DNA from: Lactobacillus laiwuensis
Lineage (GTDB): Bacteria; Bacillota; Bacilli; Lactobacillales; Lactobacillaceae
NCBI RefSeq assembly: GCF_019972835.1
Contig: NZ_BPPB01000006.1
Location: forward strand, 62,001 to 126,000
Reading direction: 5' to 3'
DNA length: 64,000 nucleotides
Shown: positions 38,056 through 46,315 of the stretch, in pieces
Numbering within the stretch: position 1 is the stretch's first letter
How the letters are laid out: the number at the start of each line of letters is the position of its first letter
Notes under the pieces: model-generated
Databases searched by the model: none
Seen by the model: only the letters and a program-made list of their open reading frames with translations
Told to the model about the DNA's origin: nothing
Made by a program: the position numbers and the translations under genes

Positions 38056-40098
38056 ATGACTAAAAATAAGAGATTCACTGCAATTGGTCAGTGGTTTTCC
38101 CAATTAGGACGAGCTTTCATGTTGCCAATTGCTATTTTGCCGGTTGCCGGTTTATTGTTAGGACTTGGCGGAGCTCTAACAAATGATGCGGCTGTTTCAG
38201 CTTTTCCAGTTTTAAATCAAGTTTGGTTACAAAATACATTAAAAATAATGAATTTTGCTGGTAATGCAGTTTTTAGTAACTTGGCTTTAATCTTTTCAAT
38301 TGGATTGGCAGTAGGCTTAGCTAAAGGTGATAAGGGTACTGCCGGTTTAGCAGGTGGTGTAGCTTATCTTGTATATACTGCGACAATTTCTGGTTTGCTA
38401 CAATTGTTTAACCCTAAAAATACAATTGACACCGGTGTTTTAGGTGCGATCGTAATAGGTTCCGTTGTTGCATACTTGCATAATCATTACCGTAAAATTC
38501 AATTGCCACAATTTTTAGGCTTTTTTGGCGGATCAAGATTCGTACCAATTATTTCTGCAATTGCTGCTATAGTTATCGGTGCAATATTTTACTTAATCTG
38601 GCCCCCAATTCAAGGTTGGCTGACTACTGCTGGACATGCAATTGCTGCAATGGGCAGTTTTGGTAGTTTCCTGTACGGATTTTTATTACGGCTAACTGGA
38701 GCCGTCGGTTTACATCATACTATTTATCCGATGTTCTGGTATACGGCACTCGGTGGCACAGCAGAAGTAGCAGGAAAAACCGTTGTCGGAGCGCAAAACA
38801 TTTTCTTTGCCCAATTAGCTGATCCAAATTTCCATGGTTTATTCACTTATGGTACTCGTTTTTTTGCTGGACGTTTTGCAACCATGATGTTTGGCTTGCC
38901 TGGAGCTGCTTTAGCAATGTACCTTTGTCTGCCAAAAGTTAACAGGAAAAAAGATGGTGGATTGTATCTTTCAGGTGGTCTTACTTCTTTTCTTACAGGT
39001 ATTACCGAGCCTTTAGAATATTCATTTCTATTTGTAGCTCCTTGGTTATATTTAATTCATTCATTTCTTGATGGTTGCTCATTCTATCTTGCAGATATTA
39101 TGAACATCAGAATTGGTAATTCATTTTCTGGTGGATTAATAGATTATCTGTTGTTTGGAGTTTTGCAAGGAAAAGATAAAACAAACTGGCCTAATGTATT
39201 AATTATTGGGGTTATTTGGTTTTTCCTCTACTTCTTTGTTTTCACTTTTTGTATTAAAAAATTCCACGTCAATATTCCAGGAATGCAAACTGAAGTAGAT
39301 GATGACGTTGAAAAAAATGATCAAAAAGGAAATGCCACCAGTCTGCATACAGAGTCCGAGCAAATTATTGCTGCTTTAGGTGGGGCTGAAAATATAAATA
39401 CTATTTCTGCTTGCGCTACCAGATTAAGAATTTCACTTAACGATAACAGTCAAGTTATTGAATCTGTATTTAAAAAATTAGGTTCTCCGGGTGTTTTAAA
39501 AGTCGCTGGTGGACTACAAATTATTTTTGGTGGGAAAGCCGATCTTTATAGTCAAGAAATAAATGATTTGCTAGCTCATCCTGAAAAAATAAATGAGACC
39601 ACAACTAGCCAAGATGCTGAAAATAATAAAATGACAATTGAGTTTAATGCACCCGTTAACGGTAAATTTAAATCTTTAGTTGATGTTGATGATGAAGTCT
39701 TTTCTAAAAAAATGATGGGTGAAGGTTTTGCAATTGAACCAAGTGATCAACATGTTTTTAGTCCAGTAGAAGGTGAAGTTGTTTCAATTTTTAAGACCAA
39801 GCATGCAATTGGACTTAAAACGAAAGAGGGACTGGAAGTATTATTACATATGGGAATCGATACTGTTGATCTGGCAGGCAAACCATTTACTATTAAAGTC
39901 GAAGAAGGAGAGAAAGTTTCTCCAAAAACTGAGTTGGCTGAAGTGGATCTTGAGCAAATTAAAGCAAGTGGTAAAAAGCCAACAATTATTACAGTAATTA
40001 CAAATGCAGTAGATCATGTTATACAAGCAGGTGATGATGCTAAAACAGGCGATGAGATTCACGCTCAAGATGATGTTTATCATGCTTTAATCAAATAA
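38056..40098 (+). CDS. Glucose-family PTS permease EIICBA
   Basis: 680 aa. EIIC membrane domain (about 1-400, ending at IRIGNSFSGG and EPLEYSF motifs), EIIB with phosphorylated Cys453 in ISACATRLRISL, and a Crr-like EIIA with HAIGL and active His598 in LLHMGIDTV. Such fused permeases import glucose, GlcNAc or, in this pairing with NanE, plausibly N-acetylmannosamine. The start is the ATG at 38056; an earlier in-frame GTG lies inside nanE. GGGAGAG precedes it. Confidence 0.94.
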   Translation: MTKNKRFTAIGQWFSQLGRAFMLPIAILPVAGLLLGLGGALTNDAAVSAFPVLNQVWLQNTLKIMNFAGNAVFSNLALIFSIGLAVGLAKGDKGTAGLAGGVAYLVYTATISGLLQLFNPKNTIDTGVLGAIVIGSVVAYLHNHYRKIQLPQFLGFFGGSRFVPIISAIAAIVIGAIFYLIWPPIQGWLTTAGHAIAAMGSFGSFLYGFLLRLTGAVGLHHTIYPMFWYTALGGTAEVAGKTVVGAQNIFFAQLADPNFHGLFTYGTRFFAGRFATMMFGLPGAALAMYLCLPKVNRKKDGGLYLSGGLTSFLTGITEPLEYSFLFVAPWLYLIHSFLDGCSFYLADIMNIRIGNSFSGGLIDYLLFGVLQGKDKTNWPNVLIIGVIWFFLYFFVFTFCIKKFHVNIPGMQTEVDDDVEKNDQKGNATSLHTESEQIIAALGGAENINTISACATRLRISLNDNSQVIESVFKKLGSPGVLKVAGGLQIIFGGKADLYSQEINDLLAHPEKINETTTSQDAENNKMTIEFNAPVNGKFKSLVDVDDEVFSKKMMGEGFAIEPSDQHVFSPVEGEVVSIFKTKHAIGLKTKEGLEVLLHMGIDTVDLAGKPFTIKVEEGEKVSPKTELAEVDLEQIKASGKKPTIITVITNAVDHVIQAGDDAKTGDEIHAQDDVYHALIK

Positions 40099-40369
40099 AT
40101 AAAATTGGTAGATAAGATGATATTGGTTAGCAAAAGTTTGGTCGTTTGTTGATTGTGATTTTATTTTAGCCAGAATTAAAAAGATATATTTCTCAAGTTG
40201 GAGTATTTAAAAATAATGTAAATTAAAAGCTATTTTGTTGATAAACCATACAGCTATTTGTTTGTATATATTAACTAAATAAATACCACTAAATTATTAA
40301 CAAAAGGTAAATATTTTTATTTATAAATATAATTGGTTAAATTATATTAGCTTTCATTGTAGAATCTTT

Positions 40370-40461
40370 TTCGTTGCCGTTAATCTCTGGTCAGGATTAG
40401 GATATTGCTTTTAAAAGCATCAAGAAATTAAGACCTGAACGCAGCCTATAATGGTAACGAA
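40370..40461. repeat. Structured inverted-arm element, possible RNA
   Basis: Outer arms TTCGTTGCCGTTA (40370-40382) and TAATGGTAACGAA (40449-40461) pair over 13 bases with two G-U pairs. Inside are a second pair (TCAGG/CCTGA with CTG/CAG) and a perfect GCTTTTAAAAGC hairpin. The nesting suggests an RNA or a small palindromic element. There is no terminator-like T tract after it. Confidence 0.4.
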
Positions 40462-40694
40462 TCTGATGTTAAAAATATAGTTATTAGTTTAACCGTGACT
40501 TTAATTAAACAATTACATCATTGTTAAATAAGTATCTTTCTTTCTTGTGTATAAATCTAATTTCTCAATCAACTATTGTTTTAGTTAGAATAATTAATAT
40601 TCATTTAATCATTAAATTACGATAAATTTTATCTGATTATTTTTTATGTGAATTTGCTAATATCTCATCAACGTTGAAATAAAATAGCGGATGA

Positions 40695-41016
40695 TTAAAG
40701 CAAAAAGTTGAGGCTCTTGCCTTTTACATCTTTCAGGAAAAAGGATTGTTAGTTGATCACTTAAGCTAATACTAGTTACAAACTAGTAGAAAAAACGCAT
40801 ATGAGTAGGGATAGATTAATTATTAGCATTCTGACTAAACGACTAAAAGCAGTGGTAATCACAACTAATTTTAAGTCGTAATTGGAGGTGTGGCATCAAA
40901 AAGGTTATCGATTACCTGTTACTAAAATTTTACCTAGCATAAACTTAAAAAAGCAATATCGTCAGGTTAAACAAAATTACTATTTTATAAGCATCAGAAA
41001 AGTAGGACTAAGATGA
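40695..41016 (+). pseudogene. Decayed ORF of unknown origin
   Basis: The first frame (40695-40769) reads LKQKVEALAFYIFQEKGLLV. A neighbouring frame from 40765 continues with MSRDRLIISILTKRLK, a TAA at 40879-40881, then LEVWHQKGYRLPVTKILPSI up to TGA 41014. Protein-like composition across one shift and one stop suggests a dead gene. I cannot name its family. Confidence 0.4.
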
Positions 41017-41101
41017 TAAAAATCTTTTTACCATTCTTAGCCCAGTAGTTAATGCTATACCCCCAAGTGAACTGCCGATTCTTCATTTTTACTTCATGGT
41101 G

Positions 41102-41130
41102 TTGACATAATTAATAAATAATGATAGATT
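41102..41130 (+). promoter_or_regulatory. Sigma-A type promoter of the T-box transcript
   Basis: TTGACA at 41102-41107, a 17-base spacer and TAGATT at 41125-41130. It lies about 15-20 nt before the start of the T-box stem. Confidence 0.65.
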
Positions 41131-41144
41131 AAAAGTCAATTAAA

Positions 41145-41409
41145 TAAACAACATCTTGCAAAGCAGAGTAACTATTTTGTTGCTGATAAAGAGAGCTGAT
41201 ATTTGGTGAAAATCAGTTAGCAGTAAGTAGTGAACATGGGCTTCTAATTGATGTCCATTGGTGATAATTAGCCAGTGGCGGAGTTGCATCCGTTATTTTT
41301 GCAAGCTATTGTTTGATAGTTAATGAGGTTTATTACGTGAGTAATAAATGAATAAAAGGTGGTAACGCGAGCACTCGTCCTTAAGAAGAAAAGGATGAGT
41401 GCTTTTTTT
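41145..41409 (+). promoter_or_regulatory. T-box riboswitch with terminator
   Basis: Stem I is closed by ACATC/GATGT (41151-41155 and 41250-41254); the specifier loop has AGAGTA (41165-41170) opposite GAACATGG (41232-41239), and GAGAG followed by a GGTGAAA apical region. The antiterminator core is AAGGTGGTAACGCGAGC (41356-41372); the terminator stem is GCACTCGTCCTT and its complement (41371-41402) with seven T. Codon choice is uncertain: CAT follows GAA directly (His), whereas ATG is shifted by one (Met). The UGGU of the core would match a tRNA with discriminator A, favouring Met over His. It controls the amidohydrolase gene. Confidence 0.88.
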
Positions 41410-41434
41410 ATACAAAAATTTGGAGGTTTTTTAG

Positions 41435-42619
41435 ATGACTAAAACTGCTTATACTAACGTTAATTTATTTAACGGAATTGATGATAAAATTCAATCTAAT
41501 ACCACGTTGGTGGTTGATGACGAGTGTGGTAAGATTACGGAAATTGTTGCAGGTACTGCGCCACAAGCTGATAAAACAGTCGATTTATACAATAAATATG
41601 TGATTCCTGGTCTAATCAATTGCCATACACATATTATTATGGATCCCTTAACCCCCGATGGTGGTAGTGAATCTGATGTGGTATCTTCTACGGTTCGTGC
41701 AGTAAAACATTTGCATGATTTATTGAAATCAGGTGTTACCTATATTCGCGAATGTGGGAGTACATATAATATAGATATTGCTCTTAATAATTTAATTAAG
41801 AAAAACAAATTGACTAAGGTACCAGAAATTGTGCCCGCAGGACACCCGTTTTCTATGACTGGTGGACACGGTGATTTGCCTAACTTTGGTGTACTGGTTG
41901 ATTCACCTGATGAGATGCGTAAGGCTGTTCGTCAAGGAATTAAAGCTGGTGCCAAGGCAATTAAGGTTATGGCAACAGGTGGAGTTATGACTGAGAATGA
42001 TTCTCTTGATGACCCTCAATTAAGCGAAGCTGAGATGCATGTTGCTGTTGAAGAAGCTCACCATAAAGGTTTGACTGTGGCAGCGCACGCTGAAGGCAAC
42101 CCAGGAATTTTGAATGCGATTAAGGCCGGCGTTGATAGCATTGAGCACGGCTTCTACGTTAATGATGAAGAAATTAAGCTGATGATTGAAAAAGGAACAT
42201 ATTTGACGCCAACGATAGTTGGAGCTTGGGCATTTATCGAATATGCACCGGGTAAAATTCCAGACTGGGAAATGAATAAAATTGCGGCTGCTTGGAAAGA
42301 TTTGCGCGGCAACATTACTAAAGCTAAAAATGCTGGTGTCAAAATTACTTTGGGCACTGATGCCGGCACACCATTTAATGACTTCACGATGACTCCTGAA
42401 GAATTGCCTTTACTAGTAGAACAAGGCTTTACTAATTTTGAAGCTTTGGAAACCAGCTATAATTCCGCCAAACTACTTAAAATTGCTGACGAATATGGTT
42501 CGCTAGAAGAGGGTAAGTACGCAGACTTTTTGGTACTTAATGAAAATCCGCTAGAGAAAATTAGTGCGGTTGTGCAAAAAGATAAGGCAGTTTATAAAAA
42601 GGGTAAGAGAGCTTACTAA
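41435..42619 (+). CDS. Metal-dependent amidohydrolase (Xaa-Pro dipeptidase-like)
   Basis: 394 aa of the amidohydrolase superfamily. The metal ligands are visible: HTH (NCHTHI), KVMATGG carrying the bridging lysine, HAEG and HG (IEHGFY), and LGTDAG. Relatives include broad imidazolonepropionase-like and dipeptidase enzymes, several acting on Xaa-amino acid dipeptides. No signal peptide, so it is cytosolic. GGAGG precedes the ATG. Preceded by a T-box, so it is likely induced when a specific tRNA is uncharged; release of that amino acid from peptides is a reasonable guess. Confidence 0.85.
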   Translation: MTKTAYTNVNLFNGIDDKIQSNTTLVVDDECGKITEIVAGTAPQADKTVDLYNKYVIPGLINCHTHIIMDPLTPDGGSESDVVSSTVRAVKHLHDLLKSGVTYIRECGSTYNIDIALNNLIKKNKLTKVPEIVPAGHPFSMTGGHGDLPNFGVLVDSPDEMRKAVRQGIKAGAKAIKVMATGGVMTENDSLDDPQLSEAEMHVAVEEAHHKGLTVAAHAEGNPGILNAIKAGVDSIEHGFYVNDEEIKLMIEKGTYLTPTIVGAWAFIEYAPGKIPDWEMNKIAAAWKDLRGNITKAKNAGVKITLGTDAGTPFNDFTMTPEELPLLVEQGFTNFEALETSYNSAKLLKIADEYGSLEEGKYADFLVLNENPLEKISAVVQKDKAVYKKGKRAY

Positions 42620-42660
42620 ATAAAAGCAAATGATTTTGCAAATTCGAACAAGTGTTCCAT

Positions 42661-42700
42661 AATAAAAGAAGCTACTAGAAAAGCAGCTTCTTTTATTTTT
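42661..42700 (+). terminator. Terminator after the amidohydrolase
   Basis: AAAAGAAGCT and its complement (42663-42672, 42684-42693) with an 11-base loop, followed by a T-rich end that runs straight into the ribosome site of the next gene. Confidence 0.85.
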
Positions 42701-42713
42701 TAGGAGGACAAAA

Positions 42714-43085
42714 ATGAATCAGAAGTTTTTAGATGTCATGAATGATGAAGGACCAGTCACCATTGTTACTATTAATGCCAACCCAGCCAGTGTGGTAAAT
42801 ACGTGGATGTCGTATGTAAAAGTCGACGAGGCAAATAATTGCCTTTATATCCCTGCAGCGGGAATGCACAGTATTGAGAATGATTTTGCCCAAGATAATC
42901 ATGTTCTTTTGACTATGGGTTCTAAAAAAGTAGAGGGTACAGCTGGTCCAGGAGCTGGCTTTCATGTTAAAGGAACTGGAAAATTTTTGGCAGAAGGACC
43001 AGAATTCTCTGAAATGCAGGCACGTTTTCCCTGGTTAAGAGAGGTTTTACAGGTTAATATCAACCAAATTGAACAAAAAATTTAA
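42714..43085 (+). CDS. Pyridoxamine 5'-phosphate oxidase-like FMN-binding protein
   Basis: 123 aa of the split-barrel flavin fold: GPVTIVTINANPASVVNTWMSYV, VLLTMGSKK, GTGKFL. The small size and absence of the C-terminal PNPOx domain point to a flavin-binding or reductase role rather than vitamin B6 synthesis. AGGAGG precedes the ATG. It stands alone between a terminator and a 160-bp gap. Confidence 0.8.
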   Translation: MNQKFLDVMNDEGPVTIVTINANPASVVNTWMSYVKVDEANNCLYIPAAGMHSIENDFAQDNHVLLTMGSKKVEGTAGPGAGFHVKGTGKFLAEGPEFSEMQARFPWLREVLQVNINQIEQKI

Positions 43086-43248
43086 TTTAGCACTTTAAAA
43101 TAATGTGCAAATCTGAGAGTCTTATTAGCTTTCATATGATTAGGCTTAAATTATTAATTATTATTTTTTAAAATTTATCTTTAATTTTATTCTAATTTTA
43201 GATACAATAAGAGATATAAATTTTTTATCCAAAAAAGGAGGATTAATA

Positions 43249-44250
43249 ATGAAAGCTTTACTTTACAATATGACCCCGGAGCAACAGGTTTATGCTGACA
43301 AGTGGAATAAAGATCATCCTGAAGATGATTTGGTTTCAACTGAAGACAAGCTTGATGCTAAGACTGTTGAGATGGCGCAAGGCTATGATGTTGTCAGCGT
43401 TTTGCAGGTCTTTGACATAGATGAGGAAGAGGTCTATCGTAAACTGAGCTCATATGGAATTAAGCAAATAGCTTTAAGGTCTGTTGGGTATAACATTGTT
43501 AATTTTGATTTTGTGCACAAGTATCATATGATTGTAACGAACACACCGGCATATTCTCCACGTGCAGTGGCGGAGAACACTTTGACTTCTGCAATGTACT
43601 TGTTGAGAAAGTGGGGTCCTATTTTAGATAATGAAAGAGAGCACCTCAATTTTGTTCGGTCTGAAGATTTGATGAGTGATGAAATCTATAACCAAACAGT
43701 TGGTATTATTGGTGTTGGTCGTATTGGTTCTTGCGTTGCAGAAATGTTTCATGCGTTAGGAGCCAAGGTACTCGGTTATGACTTGGTTGAAAATCCTGCC
43801 AACGAGGCATTTTTGGAATATACCGATTTTGATACCGTAGTTAAAAATGCAGACATCTTGACGTTGCATACACCTCTTGAGCCTTCAATGGAAAACATGA
43901 TTAGTGCCAAGCAATTTAAAGAAATGAAGAACACCGCATATCTGATTAATGCAGCTAGAGGCCCATTGGTTAACACTCAAGACTTGATTGATGCATTGAA
44001 GAACAAAGAAATTGCTGGTGCTTCTCTGGATGTGATGACAGGTGAAGAGGCAATTGTTATGAAAAAATTTAAGGATATTTCCGAATTACCAGTTGAGTAT
44101 CAGGAATTAGCCAAAATGCCTAATGTGGTCTTTACGCCGCACTCCGCATATTACACCAAGACCTCTGTTAAAAATATGATTGAACACAGTATGACTGATG
44201 TTAAACGAGTATTAAACGGTCAAAAACCAATATATTTAGTTGAAGAATAG
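43249..44250 (+). CDS. D-2-hydroxyacid dehydrogenase (D-lactate dehydrogenase family)
   Basis: 333 aa, the length of lactobacillus D-LDH. NAD motif GVGRIGS (about 154), LRSVGYNIVNFD, NAARGPLV, catalytic Arg in the NAARG region, Glu and His in FTPHSAYYT. D-LDH regenerates NAD+ by reducing pyruvate to D-lactate; this copy differs from the canonical start (MKALLYNMTPEQQ), so a branched 2-oxoacid substrate (HicDH-like) is also possible. AAGGAGG precedes the ATG. Confidence 0.88.
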   Translation: MKALLYNMTPEQQVYADKWNKDHPEDDLVSTEDKLDAKTVEMAQGYDVVSVLQVFDIDEEEVYRKLSSYGIKQIALRSVGYNIVNFDFVHKYHMIVTNTPAYSPRAVAENTLTSAMYLLRKWGPILDNEREHLNFVRSEDLMSDEIYNQTVGIIGVGRIGSCVAEMFHALGAKVLGYDLVENPANEAFLEYTDFDTVVKNADILTLHTPLEPSMENMISAKQFKEMKNTAYLINAARGPLVNTQDLIDALKNKEIAGASLDVMTGEEAIVMKKFKDISELPVEYQELAKMPNVVFTPHSAYYTKTSVKNMIEHSMTDVKRVLNGQKPIYLVEE

Positions 44251-44262
44251 TTACTGCTTATT

Positions 44263-44295
44263 AAGTGATCGACTTTATGGTCGATCACTTTTTTT
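44263..44295 (+). terminator. Terminator after the D-hydroxyacid dehydrogenase
   Basis: An 11-base perfect stem (AAGTGATCGAC and its complement), six-base loop and T tract. Confidence 0.9.
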
Positions 44296-44333
44296 ATTGC
44301 TAAGATTGTAGTTAGCAACTGTAGTGGAAAAAT

Positions 44334-44342
44334 TGCTATAAT
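44334..44342 (+). promoter_or_regulatory. Extended -10 promoter of the GH25-helicase-EIIC operon
   Basis: TGCTATAAT matches the extended -10 consensus (TGnTATAAT), 33 nt before the ATG. A weak TTAGCA lies 19 bases upstream as a possible -35. Confidence 0.6.
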
Positions 44343-44375
44343 GAACAGGTGTAGAAAAAATAAACGGAGAAAAAG

Positions 44376-45083
44376 ATGAAAAGGTTTCATCATAAGTTTA
44401 CTCTACCTGCAATTCTAATCTTACTAGCTGTTGCAATTGGCCTTCTTATTACTGGTATAGCCAATATGCATAACCAGACGACATTGCCACCAAACGGTAA
44501 TTCAAGTGCAATTGGCGTCGAATTAAATCAGGATTATGGTTATGTTGATTTACATGAACTACAGGCTAATGGTATTTCATTTGTCTATTTGAGAAGTACA
44601 CAGGGACGCTCATACTTTGACGATGATTATCTGTCATATCGTGATCAAATATTAGGAACTAAATTGGCTTTTGGTACTATTGTTGCCTACAGCAATGAAT
44701 CAACACCATTGCAGCACTATCAGTATTTTTTGAAAAAGGTGGGCACTGACACCGGTAGTTTACCAATTTGGATAGAACCAGCTATTGATAGCTATGATTT
44801 AACATATATTAAACAAATGGCTCAATTTGCTGGCATGCTTCAAGGATTAAATAAGCGAGTCATGGTAGATGTTGCTGTTAAATATAAAAAATATTTTCCC
44901 CATGGTGTGCAGTTCATTACTGGTGGCAAAAAAGCCCCGAACAAAATGCAATATTCATTCTGGCGCTATAACAATGACGGACGGGTAAAGTCCGTGAGAA
45001 ATCTAGAAAGTGGGGTAGTTATGCTGACATACAATGGTACAGTTACCCAGTACAAGGAGAAATACGGACAATTAACACAATAA
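44376..45083 (+). CDS. Membrane-anchored GH25-like muramidase, altered active site
   Basis: 235 aa: basic start, a transmembrane segment (about 10-30), then a GH25-like barrel (GVELNQDYGYVDLHEL, VYLRSTQGRSYFDDDY, WRYNNDGRV). GH25 lysozymes cut peptidoglycan, using Asp in strand 1 and a DxE pair. Here strand 1 reads GVELN rather than GIDVS, and the DxE position reads WIE. So one or both acidic residues are changed and activity is uncertain. Its stop overlaps the helicase start (TAATG). Confidence 0.75.
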   Translation: MKRFHHKFTLPAILILLAVAIGLLITGIANMHNQTTLPPNGNSSAIGVELNQDYGYVDLHELQANGISFVYLRSTQGRSYFDDDYLSYRDQILGTKLAFGTIVAYSNESTPLQHYQYFLKKVGTDTGSLPIWIEPAIDSYDLTYIKQMAQFAGMLQGLNKRVMVDVAVKYKKYFPHGVQFITGGKKAPNKMQYSFWRYNNDGRVKSVRNLESGVVMLTYNGTVTQYKEKYGQLTQ

Positions 45084-46315
45084 TGAAACAAGAAATTCAA
45101 GCAGTTTTAACAAAATTAAAAATGGCTGAACCAACTTTAATTCAGCAGGAAACGCGCACTCCAATTTTAAATAGTGCAAGTTGTATTGCACTTGCCAAAA
45201 CAGGAACGGGGAAAACCTTGGCTTATGCGCTACCTTCATTGGAAAAAGTAGAAAAAGGCAAACCCAATAGTTTAGTTATTATTGCACCAACAACAGAATT
45301 AGCGGTGCAGATTCGCCATGCCATTAACCCTTTTATTCATGCTCTTGCTTTAACGGGAATTACACTTGTTGGAGCTGGTAATCGCAAACGTCAAGAAGAT
45401 AATTTAAAAAAGAAACATCCTGAAATTGTCGTTGCCACTCCCGGAAGATTTTTTGATTTCTTTTCAGCTAATCGCATCAAAGTTAATCAAATAAGAACTC
45501 TGGTAATAGATGAGGCGGATGACGTTTTAGAATTTAATAAAATGGAATTATTAAGTTCTTTAGGACAAAATATGACAGCTGATGCGCAGATCTTGCTTTT
45601 TGGTGCTACTGAATCTGAGATAACCAAACAGGCAGAAGATATTTTTGCCCGCAAATTTATCACGATTGATGTCCGACCAGAACAGAAATCAACTGTTAAA
45701 AATTATTTTTTACAAATAGATAATGCCCATAAAATTGATTTTATTCAGCGCTTGATGCGCCTTGATGGTTTTAAAGGCATTCTGTTTTTTGATTCAAATC
45801 AAACAATGATGCGCTTTGCCGGTATTTTGGCACATACTAAGACTAAATTTGGTATTTTAGCTAATGACTTCGGCAAGCAGAAAAGAGAGGCAGCTCTCAA
45901 TAATTTTAAAGTTGGTAGAATCAAATTGCTCCTAGCAACCGACTTGGCTGCCCGTGGTTTAGACATTGCTGGTGTAACATATGTGGTAAACTACGACATC
46001 CCTAGTGAAGTTAACACCTACATGCATCGTGCTGGAAGAACTGGTAGAATGGGTGCCAAGGGATTTGTGGTAACTTTAGGGGATGATCATGATCTGCGCG
46101 ATCTTAAAAAGCTGCTTGAACAGAGTGTTAAAATTGAACGTGTATTTTTTGCAGGATTTCATTTGACTACTAAAATGCCGCGCAAAAAGGAAAGTAAGAA
46201 ACAGGACGCAGCTGAAGAAAAGAAGGTTAGTGGGTCAAGCAAAAAACATAAAAAGCATAAGAATAAAAACAAGGGCTATCATCCCCATTACTTGAAGAGA
46301 AAGGAGCAAAAATGA
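45083..46315 (+). CDS. DEAD-box RNA helicase
   Basis: 410 aa. Motifs AKTGTGKT (I), PTTELAVQ (Ia), TPGR (Ib), DEADDV (II), GATES (III in place of SAT), and C-lobe ARGLDIAGV (V) and HRAGRTGRMG (VI). The tail is very basic (KKHKKHKNKNKGYHPHYLKRK), as in RNA-binding cold-shock helicases. The Q motif is weak. Translationally coupled to both neighbours (TAATG upstream, ATGA downstream). Confidence 0.93.
   Translation: MKQEIQAVLTKLKMAEPTLIQQETRTPILNSASCIALAKTGTGKTLAYALPSLEKVEKGKPNSLVIIAPTTELAVQIRHAINPFIHALALTGITLVGAGNRKRQEDNLKKKHPEIVVATPGRFFDFFSANRIKVNQIRTLVIDEADDVLEFNKMELLSSLGQNMTADAQILLFGATESEITKQAEDIFARKFITIDVRPEQKSTVKNYFLQIDNAHKIDFIQRLMRLDGFKGILFFDSNQTMMRFAGILAHTKTKFGILANDFGKQKREAALNNFKVGRIKLLLATDLAARGLDIAGVTYVVNYDIPSEVNTYMHRAGRTGRMGAKGFVVTLGDDHDLRDLKKLLEQSVKIERVFFAGFHLTTKMPRKKESKKQDAAEEKKVSGSSKKHKKHKNKNKGYHPHYLKRKEQK

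Larger units (their letters stand above)
40099..41434. other. Gene-poor stretch between PTS and amidohydrolase
   Basis: 1336 bp with no intact gene. It holds, in order, about 270 bp of featureless AT-rich DNA, an inverted-arm element at 40370-40461, a decayed ORF at 40695-41016, a promoter at 41102 and a T-box leader to 41409. No tRNA or insertion sequence ends could be recognised. Confidence 0.7.

Noticed and set aside
40370-40461. SRP (4.5S-like) RNA
   Set aside because: GGTCAGG recalls SRP RNA, but the conserved GGAAGCAGC loop is not present.
40099-41100. Insertion sequence
   Set aside because: No terminal inverted repeats, target duplication or transposase motif could be seen.
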